Assembly: GCA_963920705.1 (NCBI GenBank)
Contig: OY987233.1
Span: 14,619,459 to 14,683,458, forward strand
Source: Odiellus spinosus
Taxonomy: Eukaryota > Arthropoda > Arachnida > Opiliones > Phalangiidae
Length of the DNA: 64,000 nucleotides
Reading direction: 5' to 3'
The notes beneath the pieces are model-generated. The model made no database searches. It worked only from the letters and a program-made list of their open reading frames with translations, and was not told the origin of the DNA. A program made the position numbers and the translations under genes. This document shows positions 52,961 through 63,902 of this stretch, in pieces; position 1 is the stretch's first letter; each line of letters starts with the position of its first letter.

Positions 52961-54589
52961 ACTATATCCATGCTCCATTAATTTGTTGTTCCTGGAAAAG
53001 GTTTTATTTGGCGCCGAAGCAAAGAGTTATATAGTGTTGTACTGTATACAACCTTACTTAAGGTTAATTTAATATAGAAAATAATACCATTATCTTCGGT
53101 AATTTTTTACTCAAATTCAGGTTGTAAACCCGATATACAAAGTCAACGTGGCGAAGTAATATCATGTTAATGAGGAAGGGCTTGCAACTAACTCTAGGAT
53201 TTCCAGAAGAAAAGGGAACCATATTCAAAATCAGGCAATTGTTATAGTGCTTTGCCCGATTCTTATTGAACAAAAGCAAGCCCTATATAGTCGACATTGG
53301 TTGCATTTGTAGTTTCATAAGCCGATTTTTTCACCCGTAAGTTACAAATGAGGGTCGTTTAAGCGTTAAGCCAGAAGCCGATGAAACCATAATCGTATAT
53401 TAGACCACATAAATTTTAAAAACCAAATTTTTGGCCTCAATTGGTTGTATTTGTAGTGTTTAATTAGATATAAACGTATATTAGGCAACGGATAAATTTT
53501 AAAAATTTTAAATTTGGTTGCATTTGTAGCATTTAATTAAATATAAACGTATATTAGTCAGTACAGATATTTTAAACCAATTTTTTCGTCTAAATTATTT
53601 AGTGATTGAAATAGAGCATTAAAAACAGCTGAAGTCGGGATCAATATTAAAGGTAATTTTGTAAAGAACTGGAATTTCAGTGATTACGAAAATTAATTCA
53701 AAAGCTGCTCCATTTTTAGCTTCATGTTTCCCTTTAATTAAGCCTAATTTCAAACTATTTTCATAATTATCAAATAATATTTTAGGCAATACATTTCATT
53801 ATCCCTTGTACCGTCCCTTGATGTATGAGAAAAATTTCCAAAGGAGAATATTATCGATTTCTGAATAGATCAGTGGCTGCTTTTAGATATTCGAATTAAA
53901 CTCGCGAATGAAGATAAGTGTAAGAAAAAAGGTAATGCCAGGGATGATATTACAACCCAATCCCGCCTTTATTTGTATTAATTCATTCACCACGAACGGA
54001 TCATTGTCTGGAAAATATATATGAAAGGGAAGGAAGTCTCAGAAATATCCGTTTCGACTGCAGTAATGAAATGAAAAGGGGGAATAGAGATATAAGCGAT
54101 TGTAAATTAATGTTGCCCCGCCTTCTATAATATTAACAAATTCAAACGCGAATACAATTGAAGTTGATCTCTCTAAGAGAATACTGTAAAATCAAAGGCA
54201 TGTACAACGTCAATATTAATATCCGACATTACGATATTACGGTTACAAGGGATATTTCTGTATGGAACACTTGGAATGAAACGCAAACCTAGACGACGCA
54301 GCTCGTCCGAATCTCGTTGGTCCTTTATTATTGCCTACATTGCCAAAATTTTCCCTCTGGCTTTTATGCTAAGCAAGCTTGAAGGAAGCCGAAGCTTAAG
54401 GCGAATTTTTTTTATATATCCTTAAGGCTTCCTTTGGCTAGTGACGAGGTTTAAGGGTTAAACCAGAGACTGAGACCTGAACCCGAAAGAGTGAAAGTGA
54501 AGAACAAGATGGGCCAGTTTCAATTGAAAATACCAATGGGATTTTACACCGATATATTTTCTGATTTTATACCATATTGCTTCTAAACC
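52961..54589. other. Unassigned region with scraps of M6 and M4
   Basis: A CAGAAGCCGATGAAACC terminus of M6 (53375-53391) without a partner end. 53400-53580 has three weak repeats of GTTGCATTTGTAG..AAACGTATATTAG. A reversed M4 copy (53632-53745) ends CTTCATGTTTCCCTT, then TA. No exon recognised. Confidence 0.5.
53632..53745 (-). mobile_element. M4 element copy
   Basis: Reversed: CAGTGATTACGAAAATTAAT, TCAAAAGCTGCTCC, TTTTTAGC, then CTTCATGTTTCCCTT at the terminus. Confidence 0.72.
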
Positions 54590-55085
54590 TAATTTATAAA
54601 ATGGAAATTGATGACTTAGACAAAGCATTCTTATAGAACTTAATGAGACTTTTCAATTGAGACTAATTAGGTCAAAATCGGACAATAATAAACAAAGATA
54701 TTAATTATTAAAGTTCACTTAATCGACGATTCGGGATCAATTGCGTATCTTAAAGTTTAAATGGATACTTTTAAATGAAACTTTTCATTTATGGATTTTA
54801 TCTGAAAACCTTATCTTGTAGAACACAATGAGAGCTTTACTTTAATGCCAATTAGAACAAAATCGGACAATAATCACCAAAGATATTAATTTATGAAGTT
54901 CACTTAATCGACGATTCCGGATCAACTGCGTATCTTAAAGTTTAAATGGATACTTTTAAATGAAAATTTTTATTTATGGATTTAACTGAAAACCTATTCT
55001 TGTAGAACACAATGAGACCTTGATTTCAGAGCCAATTAGACAAAAATCCGACAATAATTAACAAAGATATTAATTATTAAAGTTT
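54590..55085 (+). repeat. ~183-bp tandem repeat, ~2.7 copies
   Basis: Units contain ACAATAATTAACAAAGATAT, CACTTAATCGACGATTC, GCGTATCTTAAAGTTTAAAT and TTGTAGAACACAATGAGA in order. Copies 1 and 2 are close; the third is cut before the TTAATCGACG block. Confidence 0.88.
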
Positions 55086-55519
55086 ACTAAACCGCGAGGT
55101 AATTTTTTTTTTTTTTTTAATATTTAAATAAAAAAAATCACAACGAAATATGTCGCTAAATAAATATTTTTTCTCTCAAACTGTCTTTCTTAAGAATAAA
55201 CGGTTAAGCCTTGGCTAGGCAGAATATGATTAAGAGTGCACTAAATTGTCCGCTAGACGGCGCTTAGTAAAGTCTTTCTAAATTGTATTAGTATAGTAAA
55301 AATAAGAATTTCCCGCGCAACTAAAACTTTAAAAGTAATAAAATAAAGTACGGTAACATAGAATTCGAAATAATATAAAAAATTTGGAAAGGGGGAGACG
55401 GTTAGTATCTGGGGCTCGAAAATTCTAAATTGAGCTTTTCTAAGAATAAAAGAATCCCCAAGCGCTTTAAAATATTAAGAGAACATTTGTAACAAAGGAG
55501 GTTAGCCTTATAGGCCGAT
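55086..55519. other. Unassigned sequence
   Basis: T-run at 55102. No exon or element recognised. Confidence 0.4.
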
Positions 55520-56095
55520 TCTATCTTAATTTACAATAAGGACGAAACCAAAGTAACTCAGTTTCATCTCTATTAAGTTGTACAAAAGAGATATAAGGTA
55601 GATTTAACTACGCTTGCGCTGAAATCTCGAGCTGATTCTGTATATATAAATATATATATAATAGGAAAAGAGAGCTCGTGCCGTGTCACGTGCTTCAAAC
55701 TAGGCCTAACTCGGATCAATTTAAGATTTCAGCGCGTGAAATACTAATCTACCATCTTATATCTTGATGATTTGTTACCAAAGAGATAGAAGATATCGTA
55801 ACCTTCGTAGATATTGAACTTTAAAAATGATTTTTAATATATTTGAAATCAGTTTTAGTTCACAGCGCGTGCAGACTTAAACTCTGTCTTTAATCTACAT
55901 TATTTGATTACAATGAGATAGAACGGGATCGTAAGGTTGTACGTGCTGCAAACTAATACTGGTTTTTAATATATTCGGTATTAATTTCAGTTGACAGCGC
56001 GTACAAAGTTAAACTCTGGCTTAAATCAGTATTTTTTGGTTACCAAGAGATAGAAAGTGATGTAGATTCGTACACGCTGTAAATTCGAACTGATT
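55520..56095 (+). repeat. H1 hairpin-repeat cluster 4 (4 units)
   Basis: Units near 55520-55637, 55716-55812, 55850-55957 and 55976-56095. In the last, ACAGCGCGTAC (55994-56004) pairs with GTACACGCTGT (56070-56080), with CAGTT and AACTG outside. The internal AGAGATAGAA block and the GTTAAACTCTGKCTT block are conserved across units. Confidence 0.82.
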
Positions 56096-56985
56096 TTACA
56101 AGAATCTGGGATGAAAAAGGACCTAAAAGCCCCTTCGACGTAACACCCGTGCAACCTCCGAGCAGAGAGTTTCTTAGAACAAAGGGTGCCAAAAATAAAA
56201 AAAAGGAGGAAAATAATCTATACGAAATTATAAGCTAGAAAATAGGAGGTTTTGGATTAAAAAAATACTGTTTTGTAGAATGAATTTAGTACTTTCTAAG
56301 ATTGCGAATATCTAGAGTAGAATGGTCTGGGGAAGAAAGGACCAGATAAGGGTTCGTTTCAAAATAGAAAATCCTCACGAAAATAGCCTTGGGTTAAAGA
56401 AAGTTTAAAGGGAATGTGACACGAGATTTAAAAACAATTTAAGGTTATTAGAATTTACATTTTTTCGTACGATTTCTACAGGTCAGCGAATTTTTACCCT
56501 TTTGTATTTGGTTTTCAAATATTGACGAATTTTAATTGATCTCATTTTTAAAATATGCAAGAAATTTTTTTGACTTATTATATTGAATTTTACATGACCA
56601 TGAGCTAGTGCCTATTTTAAAAAAATATACTAGAAACTTAACATGACAATGTAAACTATTTTTCAAACATCGCTGAAAATTCCTTAACCTAGGGAACTAT
56701 TTTCAAATATATGTGAAATTTCCATGACCAACTGACCCATTTTCAAAACATTTCTGACATTTCCTTACCCAATGAACCCATTTTCAAATTATCTCTGAAT
56801 TTCCTTGACCTGGGGTCACATTTTTAAAAATTCAATGAAATTTCCTTGACCTAATAACGCACTTAAAATATTTACTTTTCGTATTTAAAAACTTCTAAAA
56901 TTCCTTAGACAATGCGCCATATTTTTAAAATATCACTTAAAATCCCATAACAATTTCTCTGGTTTTCAAAATATCCTCACTAGCG
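56096..56985. other. Degenerate TTTCCTTGACC-rich region
   Basis: 56640-56985 repeats phrases such as AATTTCCTTGACC and ATTTTCAAA at irregular 40-60-bp spacing. Similar phrases occur in the hAT-like element (26756) and at 58.4-58.8 kb. No exon recognised. Confidence 0.5.
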
Positions 56986-57208
56986 CCAGAAGGCGCGAGA
57001 ATCAACTGTAGGCTCTACAATAGCCACATGACCAAAGTGATGACGTAGTTGTATTTAAAAAGTAGCGAAAAATGGCGATTATTAAATATGTATTTTTACT
57101 GAATTACCTTATTTTTTCATGACATATATATATTTTGAATCATTTTTGTACGATCTTTCCGAAAATGCTAACTTAATTTCCATTGGGAGCTCACGAAAAA
57201 TCTATAAC
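56986..57208 (-). mobile_element. M1 element, 5' half, terminus eroded
   Basis: Reversed: AGCGCCAGAAGGCGCGAGAA, AACTGTAGGCTCTACAATAG, AGTGATGACGTAGT, then TACGATCTTTCCGAAAATGC. The 5' TIR has decayed to AAAAATCTATAACC. Confidence 0.85.
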
Positions 57209-57855
57209 CATTTTAAACCAATCCCCCATGACTTTGAGACCCAATATTTATGAAATTTGGATATAATTTTTTTAGCTCATTTAAAAAAAAAACCTAATCC
57301 ATGATTTTAAGTTCTAATTTTCTCAATTTTTCCTATAATTGGCCAGATATTTTTTGGCATTTACCTTGGGAAAAAATACATTTCACCTTCACTTTGAAAT
57401 CTATTAATGTCTAAACTAAGATTTTGGCTTAGAATTCATTGTAATTTCGAATTGAGACGGATTCGAATAGAAAAGGTGGTAGTAGAGTTAAACTCTCATT
57501 AATCGACGTCGTTGGGCGAATGCCCCCCTTACACTCCGCTTTCTTTGGTTTTAGTCCCGCGGCCCTGAGATGGGGCAGAGTGTGTGTGGGGCAAATGCCC
57601 ACCCCTTGCTCCCATCCAACGCCCCCTAACGGCTGGCGATGGCATCAGGGTGATTGAAGAGTAGGGCCATGCCCGCGCGCGGAACAAGCGATTCAACCTC
57701 TTAAAGATTCCAGGGGTCTAAAGGGGAAAATGAGGGTGGGCGAGGGAATAACTCACCACCCCTCTCCCCATAAGACGAAAAAGGCCTGTCCCGATAGATC
57801 GTCTCAATACTCAACTACAATACATAGTAGTTCCTACAAGATTTTACAGGATTTC
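57209..57855. other. GC-rich island at 57480-57790
   Basis: The most GC-rich stretch in the window (CCCGCGGCCCTGAGATGGGG, GGCCATGCCCGCGCGCGG). It contains two short hairpins, GGGCGAATGCCC and GGGGCAAATGCCC. No repeat-family membership, tRNA box pair or spliceable exon was recognised. It could be a promoter or CpG island, or an unrecognised element. Confidence 0.4.
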
Positions 57856-58320
57856 CAAATTTTACCGGTGTGACTGTGTAGAAATATTTCCAAAGTTTTA
57901 CATATAATAAAAAATACCTCTTATAATTTAAATATAACTATAAAGAGATATTTTCAAATTTCACACCTGTAACTGTGTAGAAACTTTTACAAATTTCCTT
58001 TTAATAGCTTTGTAGAAATAATTCCCAATTTTCCAACTATAACTATGTAAAAATATTTCCAAATTTCCCACATATAACTTTATAGAAATATTTCAAAATT
58101 TTCCACCTATAACTATGAAGAAATTTTTACAAATTACCCACCAATAACTATGTAGAATTATTTCCAAATTTCCCATCTATAACTATGTAGAAATAATTCC
58201 AAATTTCCCAACTATAACTAGGAAACAATATTTCCAAATTTTGGACCAATAACTATTTTGAAAAAATGACAAATTTCCAAACTATAACTATTAAGAAAAC
58301 TTGACACATTTTCGACCTTA
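57856..58320 (+). repeat. ~44-bp degenerate tandem repeat
   Basis: About ten units of TATAACTATGTAGAAAT followed by TTTCCAAATTTCCCA, strongly diverged from one another. Confidence 0.8.
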
Positions 58321-58820
58321 AACATTCCACGTAGAAAAAATTTAGAGGTTAATTTCCCAGACTTAAATTGCAGGTTTTCCCAGACCATTTCTAAATAATT
58401 TCCCTGACCAATTTTAATATTTTACACGAATTTATTCTTACGAGCTCTGCTCTTGGTAATTCCCACTTTTTATTCGACATAATTTATCAATCAGGGTCGA
58501 TAGTTTACTTAGAACATGAGAAAAAATTTGAATCTTTAGGCAAATATTTTCAGTTTAAAATAATTACGTTCCAATTAATTGGTCAACCAATCATAAACAG
58601 TTCCTTGACATGTACCAAAATATTTAATTTCTGACCATTTGGGTCAATTTCCAAATTTCTTGGCCTTTCCAGACCTTTAGGGTCAATTTCCAAATTCCCT
58701 GACTTTTTCCTGACCTTTTGGGTCAATTTCCAAATTCCCTGACTTTACCCTGACCTTTTGGGTCAATTTCCAAATTCCCTTACTTTTTCCTGACCTTTTG
58801 GGCCAATTTCCGAATTCCCG
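58321..58820 (+). repeat. TTTCCCTGACC region with ~52-bp tandem repeat at the end
   Basis: 58630-58815 holds four units of CCTGACCTTTTGGGTCAATT followed by TCCAAATTCCCTGAC. The upstream part has single TTTCCCTGACC phrases. Confidence 0.8.
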
Positions 58821-59777
58821 GGTCGTGTAGAAAGCCTGTTAAACTAAATATATTGTGAAATTATGACCTATAAGTACGTAAAAATACTTCAAATATTACA
58901 GTAAACGCGAATAATTAAAATTTTCACCGCCAGAAATGAGTCGAAATATTCCAAATTTTTACAGCTAGAAAAATATCTAAATATTTTACAAGAATATTTA
59001 AATTACCCAGCTCTAACTAAAATAACCAAATTTCCATAAATTAGATTTAATGGTATATTCAACTACCCATACTCGAGATACCACTTCAATAGAAAATATC
59101 AGAAAAATACATTAAGCGGTAGTCTACTGAACGTTTCGGTACACGTCACTGAACGCGGCGTTATAGCATTGTTAGCTTCCCTTCGTACATCGCGATTTAA
59201 GTTGGGAAAAATGCGGGGCATTTTGGTGTTGAAACGTGCATCCTAGTTTGGTTCTTTGGAGAGAAAACCCTTTTAAAGCTCTGGCCGTTCTAGGGATTTC
59301 TGTCTCAAAACGATTACTCAATAGGTAACAGAGGCTAGTAGATCTTCACAATTGGGATTGCAAAGGCGTAAGATAGTTTTTTAGGGTTGAACGTGTAGAA
59401 GATTAAGAGTGAAACAAAAGTGGGCAAGACCTCCTTTGCTTGAACGATTGTTTTCAACCTTGCCGCGTTTTGCCACGCCTACTTTTTTGGCCAAGCTTTT
59501 TACCAATTCTCCGGATTTTATGGTACAGGTATCCATTTGGAGACCAGAGTCGAGTTCAGACAGAGAATATAATTTCAAGAATATATCTGTCAAGGTTTTG
59601 CACAAGTTTCAATTTGATTTTTTTAGTAGCATTTTCGGAAAAAGTCGTTTAAAAAACGATTCGATATTATATTACATATGTTACAGCTATAACTAATAAC
59701 AATGGACAGCGTATATCTTAATAAATAAAGATGAATAACAAAAAATGGTTTCATAAGCGTCCTCTAACGGCCACAAA
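58821..59777. other. Unassigned sequence
   Basis: 59400-59600 has overlapping short frames on both strands (for example PLLERLFSTLPRF on plus), with no recognisable family or splice context. A ~65-bp M1 scrap (AGTAGCATTTTCGGAAAAAG) lies at 59621-59686. Confidence 0.4.
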
Positions 59778-59818
59778 CAAATTTTCGAACTAAAGGTAGT
59801 TACTTTCTGGATTAAATA

Positions 59819-60180
59819 AGCTGCGTTCATACTATTACCAAGAATCCATTCAGGTTCCATAAGAATATGGGAGGGCCGCGATTCAATAACCATCCTGCCA
59901 AACTTTGTAGCAAAAGTTCGTCTGCTTCGAATCGATTTTTCAAGTAAATCGCTCTTGACATCTATTATTAACCCGCGCCACTAACGACCTTGACATAATA
60001 TTTTGGGTAATAAAAATGGAGCCGACCGAAAAAAGATCTAAGCGTACAAATGTTGCGAAAATTGCGGACGAACTTTTGTTACAAAGTTTGGGAGGATGGT
60101 ACCAGAGGCTAAAGCTATGCTCCCATATTCTTATGGAACCTGAATGGATTCTTGCTATTACTATTACATACTGCATTACC
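59819..60180. mobile_element. Inverted-repeat element inside the split M1
   Basis: ~88-bp arms (59835-59922 and 60069-60156) share AAGAATCCATTCAGGTTCC, CATAAGAATATGGGAG and AAACTTTGTARCAAAAGTTC. They surround a ~145-bp centre with a short frame beginning MEPTEKRSKRTNVAKIADEL. The outer left end GCTGCGTTCATACTA resembles the M2 terminus. The frame could be the remnant start of a transposon protein, but I do not recognise it. Confidence 0.7.
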
Positions 60181-60185
60181 ATTAT

Positions 60186-60577
60186 AAATCGCTTTATTGT
60201 AACTTCATCTTTCGATTATTGAAACCGAATCGGTATGAAACTGGTTCCCGTAGCAGTTTCGAGAAATCGAATCAAAATCGATTCGAGAAAAGGAAGTTTC
60301 CTGTTCACAGAAGCTGCGTTAATCATACTAGGCCTTGAAATAGATTTACACCGTTTAAAAACGTTTCGCTAGAGTCGTGTGAACAGGAAACCCTCTTTTC
60401 TCTAATCGATTTGATTCGATTTCTCGAAATTGCTTCGGGAACCCGTTTCATACCGATACATGAAGCTACAATAAATCGATTTATAAAGATAATGCGTGAA
60501 CAAGTGATGCTTAAAACGATTCCTATCGATTTGAATATCGGTTTGATTTTTACCGTTTCAAATCAATTAAGAAATGC
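60186..60577. mobile_element. Two M2 copies head to head
   Basis: 60186-60308 is a reversed M2 fragment (ATTGAAACCGAATCGG, AATCGATTCGAGAAAAGG, TTCCTGTTCACAG). 60309-60577 is a forward M2 copy (GCTGCGTTAATCATACTAGG, AATCGATTTGATTCG, ATTTATAAAGATAATGCGTG, CGTTTCAAATCAATTAAG). The right terminus is cut at the M1 junction. Confidence 0.82.
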
Positions 60578-60879
60578 AAGTACTTTTACGAGAAATACCG
60601 CGCGAAAGCAAACTTATCACTCGTGCCAGAACGCGCGAGAATCAACTGTAGGTTCTACAATAGCCAAATCACGGGAATATAGTGATGACGTAGAATTGCG
60701 GGGAATTTTTATTTTGAAAATTTCGATAATGGCGATTGTAAAATATATATTTTTAATGTCGCTGTAATTTTGTTCTATGACATATGTATATATATTTTGA
60801 ATCGTTTTTTAACGATCTTTCCGAAAATGGTACTCAATTTCCATTTGGAGTTCATGAAAAATCCGTGACAGCCTCACTT

Positions 60880-61624
60880 TAAATATGAAATAAAATTTAT
60901 GTTGAAATATGTCAACTGATAAAACATTACGAAATATAAAAACGGCAATAATTCTACAAGAAAATGTCACAAAATGTGACATTATGTAACAAACTCATAA
61001 TGGGTAAGATAATTTTCTAGCATTGGAAAAAAAATTCTCACAAAAACCATTAGAAATAGAAAAAATTGAAAAAAAAAAAAATTTAAGTTGACCTCTATTA
61101 ATATGGTGTTTCATATTCAACATGAGTTTACACCATGCGGGAAATTGTGGCGCATTGATACACAATGTTAAAACATGAACTTTAAGGGTGCCTAACCTTT
61201 TAAAGCCTTTACTACATCAAAAGAACAAAATGATAACATTCTAAAGCTAGAAGCAAAGAATAAAAAAATCTATCGACTTAGATGTAATATAGTGTAAGGT
61301 ATGATGAAAGAGATAGATGTAATGGGGTCTAAAAACGTAAAATATATTTCTACCAACGTTAAATTATATTACAACCAAATCAGTCAGCAACTTTACCAAA
61401 ACTATTTAGTTTAACATTGTGTATCAAGCCGCTTTAATTTCAGCTTCAATGCCTCCCGCTTTTATCTAAAAAAAAAAAGTAACCCAGAAAAGTCTACATC
61501 AAATTCATTTAAGATATCTCTGGGTGAATGGTTTAAGCCACGCCCATTTCTTTGATTGAGTGCTGGAAACCATTATGGGAGATATACCTTTCAAATAGGG
61601 AAAACTTTCTCCCCTCTTTGCTTA
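60880..61624. other. Unassigned sequence with an inverted pair of the dispersed motif
   Basis: The motif lies at 61149-61173 (plus, GCGCATTGATACACAATGTT) and 61409-61432 (minus, AACATTGTGTATCAAGCCGC), 236 bp apart and facing each other. Sequence between them is not recognised. Confidence 0.5.
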
Positions 61625-62036
61625 AAGTGAGGCTGTCATGATTTTTCATGAACTCCAAATGGAAATTGAGTAGCATTTTCGGAAAGATCGTTAAAAAACG
61701 ATTCAAAATATATATACATATGTCGTAGAACAAAATTACCGTGACTTAAAAAAAGTATTTTATAATCGAAATAAAAATTTAACGCAATACTACGTCATCA
61801 CTATGGTCACGTGATTTCGTTATTGTAGAGCCTACAGTTGATTCTCTCGAGTTCCTGCCACGAATGATAAGGTCACTTTCACGCGGTCTTTTTCGTAAAA
61901 GTACTTAATCCTAATCAAGTCATACTTTTCGTATGAAAATTATCGTTGATTACGTTCCAGAAATAAACTACACAGCGGAAAAAAAATTACCTATTTCGAT
62001 ATTTTAATTTTGAAGTTTCTTTCTAAAGCGTCAATT
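61625..62036 (+). mobile_element. M1 element, 3' end missing
   Basis: Starts AAGTGAGGCTGTCATG after TA and follows the M1 order to GAAGTTTCTTTCTAAAGCG, then stops before the 3' terminal ~110 bp. Confidence 0.9.
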
Positions 62037-62202
62037 AATTAATATAATTCATATGCATATTTTTTTCATCCCTTAGATTATATGTAAATTAGAACTAATA
62101 AGAAGCCAACAATAAGGATGAAATAAACTAATGTATTTTCAATAGGCGCCTGTAAAAGTGTTTGACTTCCAGTACACCAATGTTTAAGGAAGTGTAACTA
62201 GT

Positions 62203-62482
62203 CGGTTTAATCAGATTTAACTGAGGTTTAATCACAATTAACTGAGGTTTAATCACAATTAACTGAGGTTTAATCAGATTTAACTGAGGTTTAATCAGAT
62301 TTAACTGAGGTTTAATCAGATTTAACTGAGGTTTAATCAGATTTAACTGAGGTTTAATCAGATTTAACTGAGGTTTAATCAGATTTAACTGAGGTTTAAT
62401 CAGATTTAACTGAGGTTTAATCAGATTTAACTGAGGTTTAATCAGATTTAACTGAGGTTTAATCAGATTTAACTGAGGTTTA
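62203..62482 (+). repeat. S5 minisatellite, 21-bp unit, ~13 copies
   Basis: Unit AACTGAGGTTTAATCAGATT plus T. The first two units read CACAATT in place of CAGATTT. Very uniform otherwise; degenerates after 62482 (AACTGAGAACGGTTAAATC). Confidence 0.95.
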
Positions 62483-62665
62483 TTAAACTGAGAACGGTTA
62501 AATCTTATTAAACTACGGCTGAAGAGGGTATTACATATCTGAAGTGGGTTAAGTAAATATTTAACGAATATCGTATCGAAAAATTTAAAAATATCTAATT
62601 ATTAGGTCATCTAGTAATATTGGCGTTATAAAGAGGTATTATAACAAAAAATTAATTTTACGATT

Positions 62666-62969
62666 AAGTGAGGCTGTCACCATTCTTTTGGAATGCCTTT
62701 GAGTTATATTTTTAGTTATATCATACTATTAAAACGACATATTCAAAATCTACAGTAGCGAAATTACGCGTCCATAGTGATGACGTAGAATTGCTGGGAA
62801 TTTTAAAAAATTTCGAAAATGGCGATTATGAAACATGTATTTTTACTGTCGCTGTAATTTTGTTCTATGACATATGTATATATATTTCGAATCATTTTTT
62901 AACGATCTTTCCGTAAATGTTACTCAATTTCCATTTGGAGTTCATGAACAATTTGTAACAGCCTCACTT
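62666..62969 (-). mobile_element. M1 element, both termini, internally deleted (304 bp)
   Basis: Reversed, from AAGTGAGGCTGTCACC to AACAGCCTCACTT, TA on both sides. The centre is deleted between CATATTCAAAATC and TACAGTAGCGAAATTACGCG, removing the GCGCGAAAGCG block. Confidence 0.92.
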
Positions 62970-63902
62970 TAACAGTCTAATTATTTTAAAAATAACTTCC
63001 AGGTCCTCAAACGTATTCGTGTTACAATTAGTTACAATGGAAGGAAAGGAGTAGATATGTATAAACAGAAAATAAATTAATATTAGCCATTGGCATCGAA
63101 ATCTATTAACTTAATTTTAACGAATATATCTTATATATTTAGCTTAGTGATGAAAAATGTCAAAAAAAAAAAAAAAAGAAAAAAAAAGGGTTTTGCATAA
63201 AAGCTGTCATACAAAACCCCGTCGACGGTTGCACTCTTAAAAGAAGTTATAAATCAATGTAATAAATATGGATTTGTTACGAAAAACCTACCATTCTCAG
63301 ATTAAAACAAAATAAATAATAAATAAAATCTAGGTTAATTGAATTATGACGTCACTCAGGCATATATTATTGTTATTATAATAGTAATTTAACCTTATTC
63401 TAATCATAGTAATATAAAATTTAATGGTAATTTAACCTTAATCTAATCTTTATAATATAATAGTTAATGGTAATTTAACTTCAATCTATTCTTGTTAATG
63501 ATAAATATTGGAAATTTAACCTAATCATATTGTTTATTAATAGTTAATGGTAATTTATTCAATTGTGATATTAATAATTTAAGGTTAATCAAAATATATT
63601 AAAAAAAAACTATGAATTATTTGAGGTTTTTCAATAAAAAACACTTAAAAATGTATGAAAGTTGCAACGATACCATAATTCCAAGTGATTTTATCCATGG
63701 GTAGAAAATGTATAATAAACTTTAATTCACTTACCTAGAAAAGAAAAAATATTAATTAATAAACAATAAATTAATTTCATATTTATTTAATTAATCCAAA
63801 AATAGAATCACACCAAATTATTTAAAGGGAAAGCATCATCTAATCGAACATTTTAGATACAATGTTAAACCTTTTCTAATTCCCATAAAAATCGGTTTTA
63901 AT
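62970..63902. other. AT-rich sequence with a ~60-bp degenerate repeat
   Basis: 63360-63560 has about four units of TTAATGGTAATTTAACC followed by TAATCTAATC. A partial dispersed motif (GATACAATGTTAAAC) lies at 63856. A CTAGGTAAGTG on the minus strand at ~63733 looks like a splice site, but no reading frame supports an exon. Confidence 0.5.

Larger units (their letters stand above)
59778..60879 (-). mobile_element. M1 element split by a ~760-bp M2-type insertion
   Basis: M1 sequence TTTTCGAACTAAAGGTAGTT, then ACTTTCTGGATTAAATAA, is interrupted at ~59817 and resumes at ~60577 with AAGTACTTTTACGAGAAAT. It runs to an intact 5' TIR (TGACAGCCTCACTT, TA). The two sides are adjacent in the uninterrupted M1 order. 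Confidence 0.82.

Noticed and set aside
59409-59696. Overlapping frames on both strands around 59.4-59.7 kb as a gene
   Set aside because: No recognisable family, no splice context, and the region runs into an M1 scrap.
63700-63760. CTAGGTAAGTG at ~63733 on the minus strand as a donor for an upstream exon
   Set aside because: The sequence on its 5' side is T-rich with stops in all frames and looks more like an acceptor tract; no exon either way.
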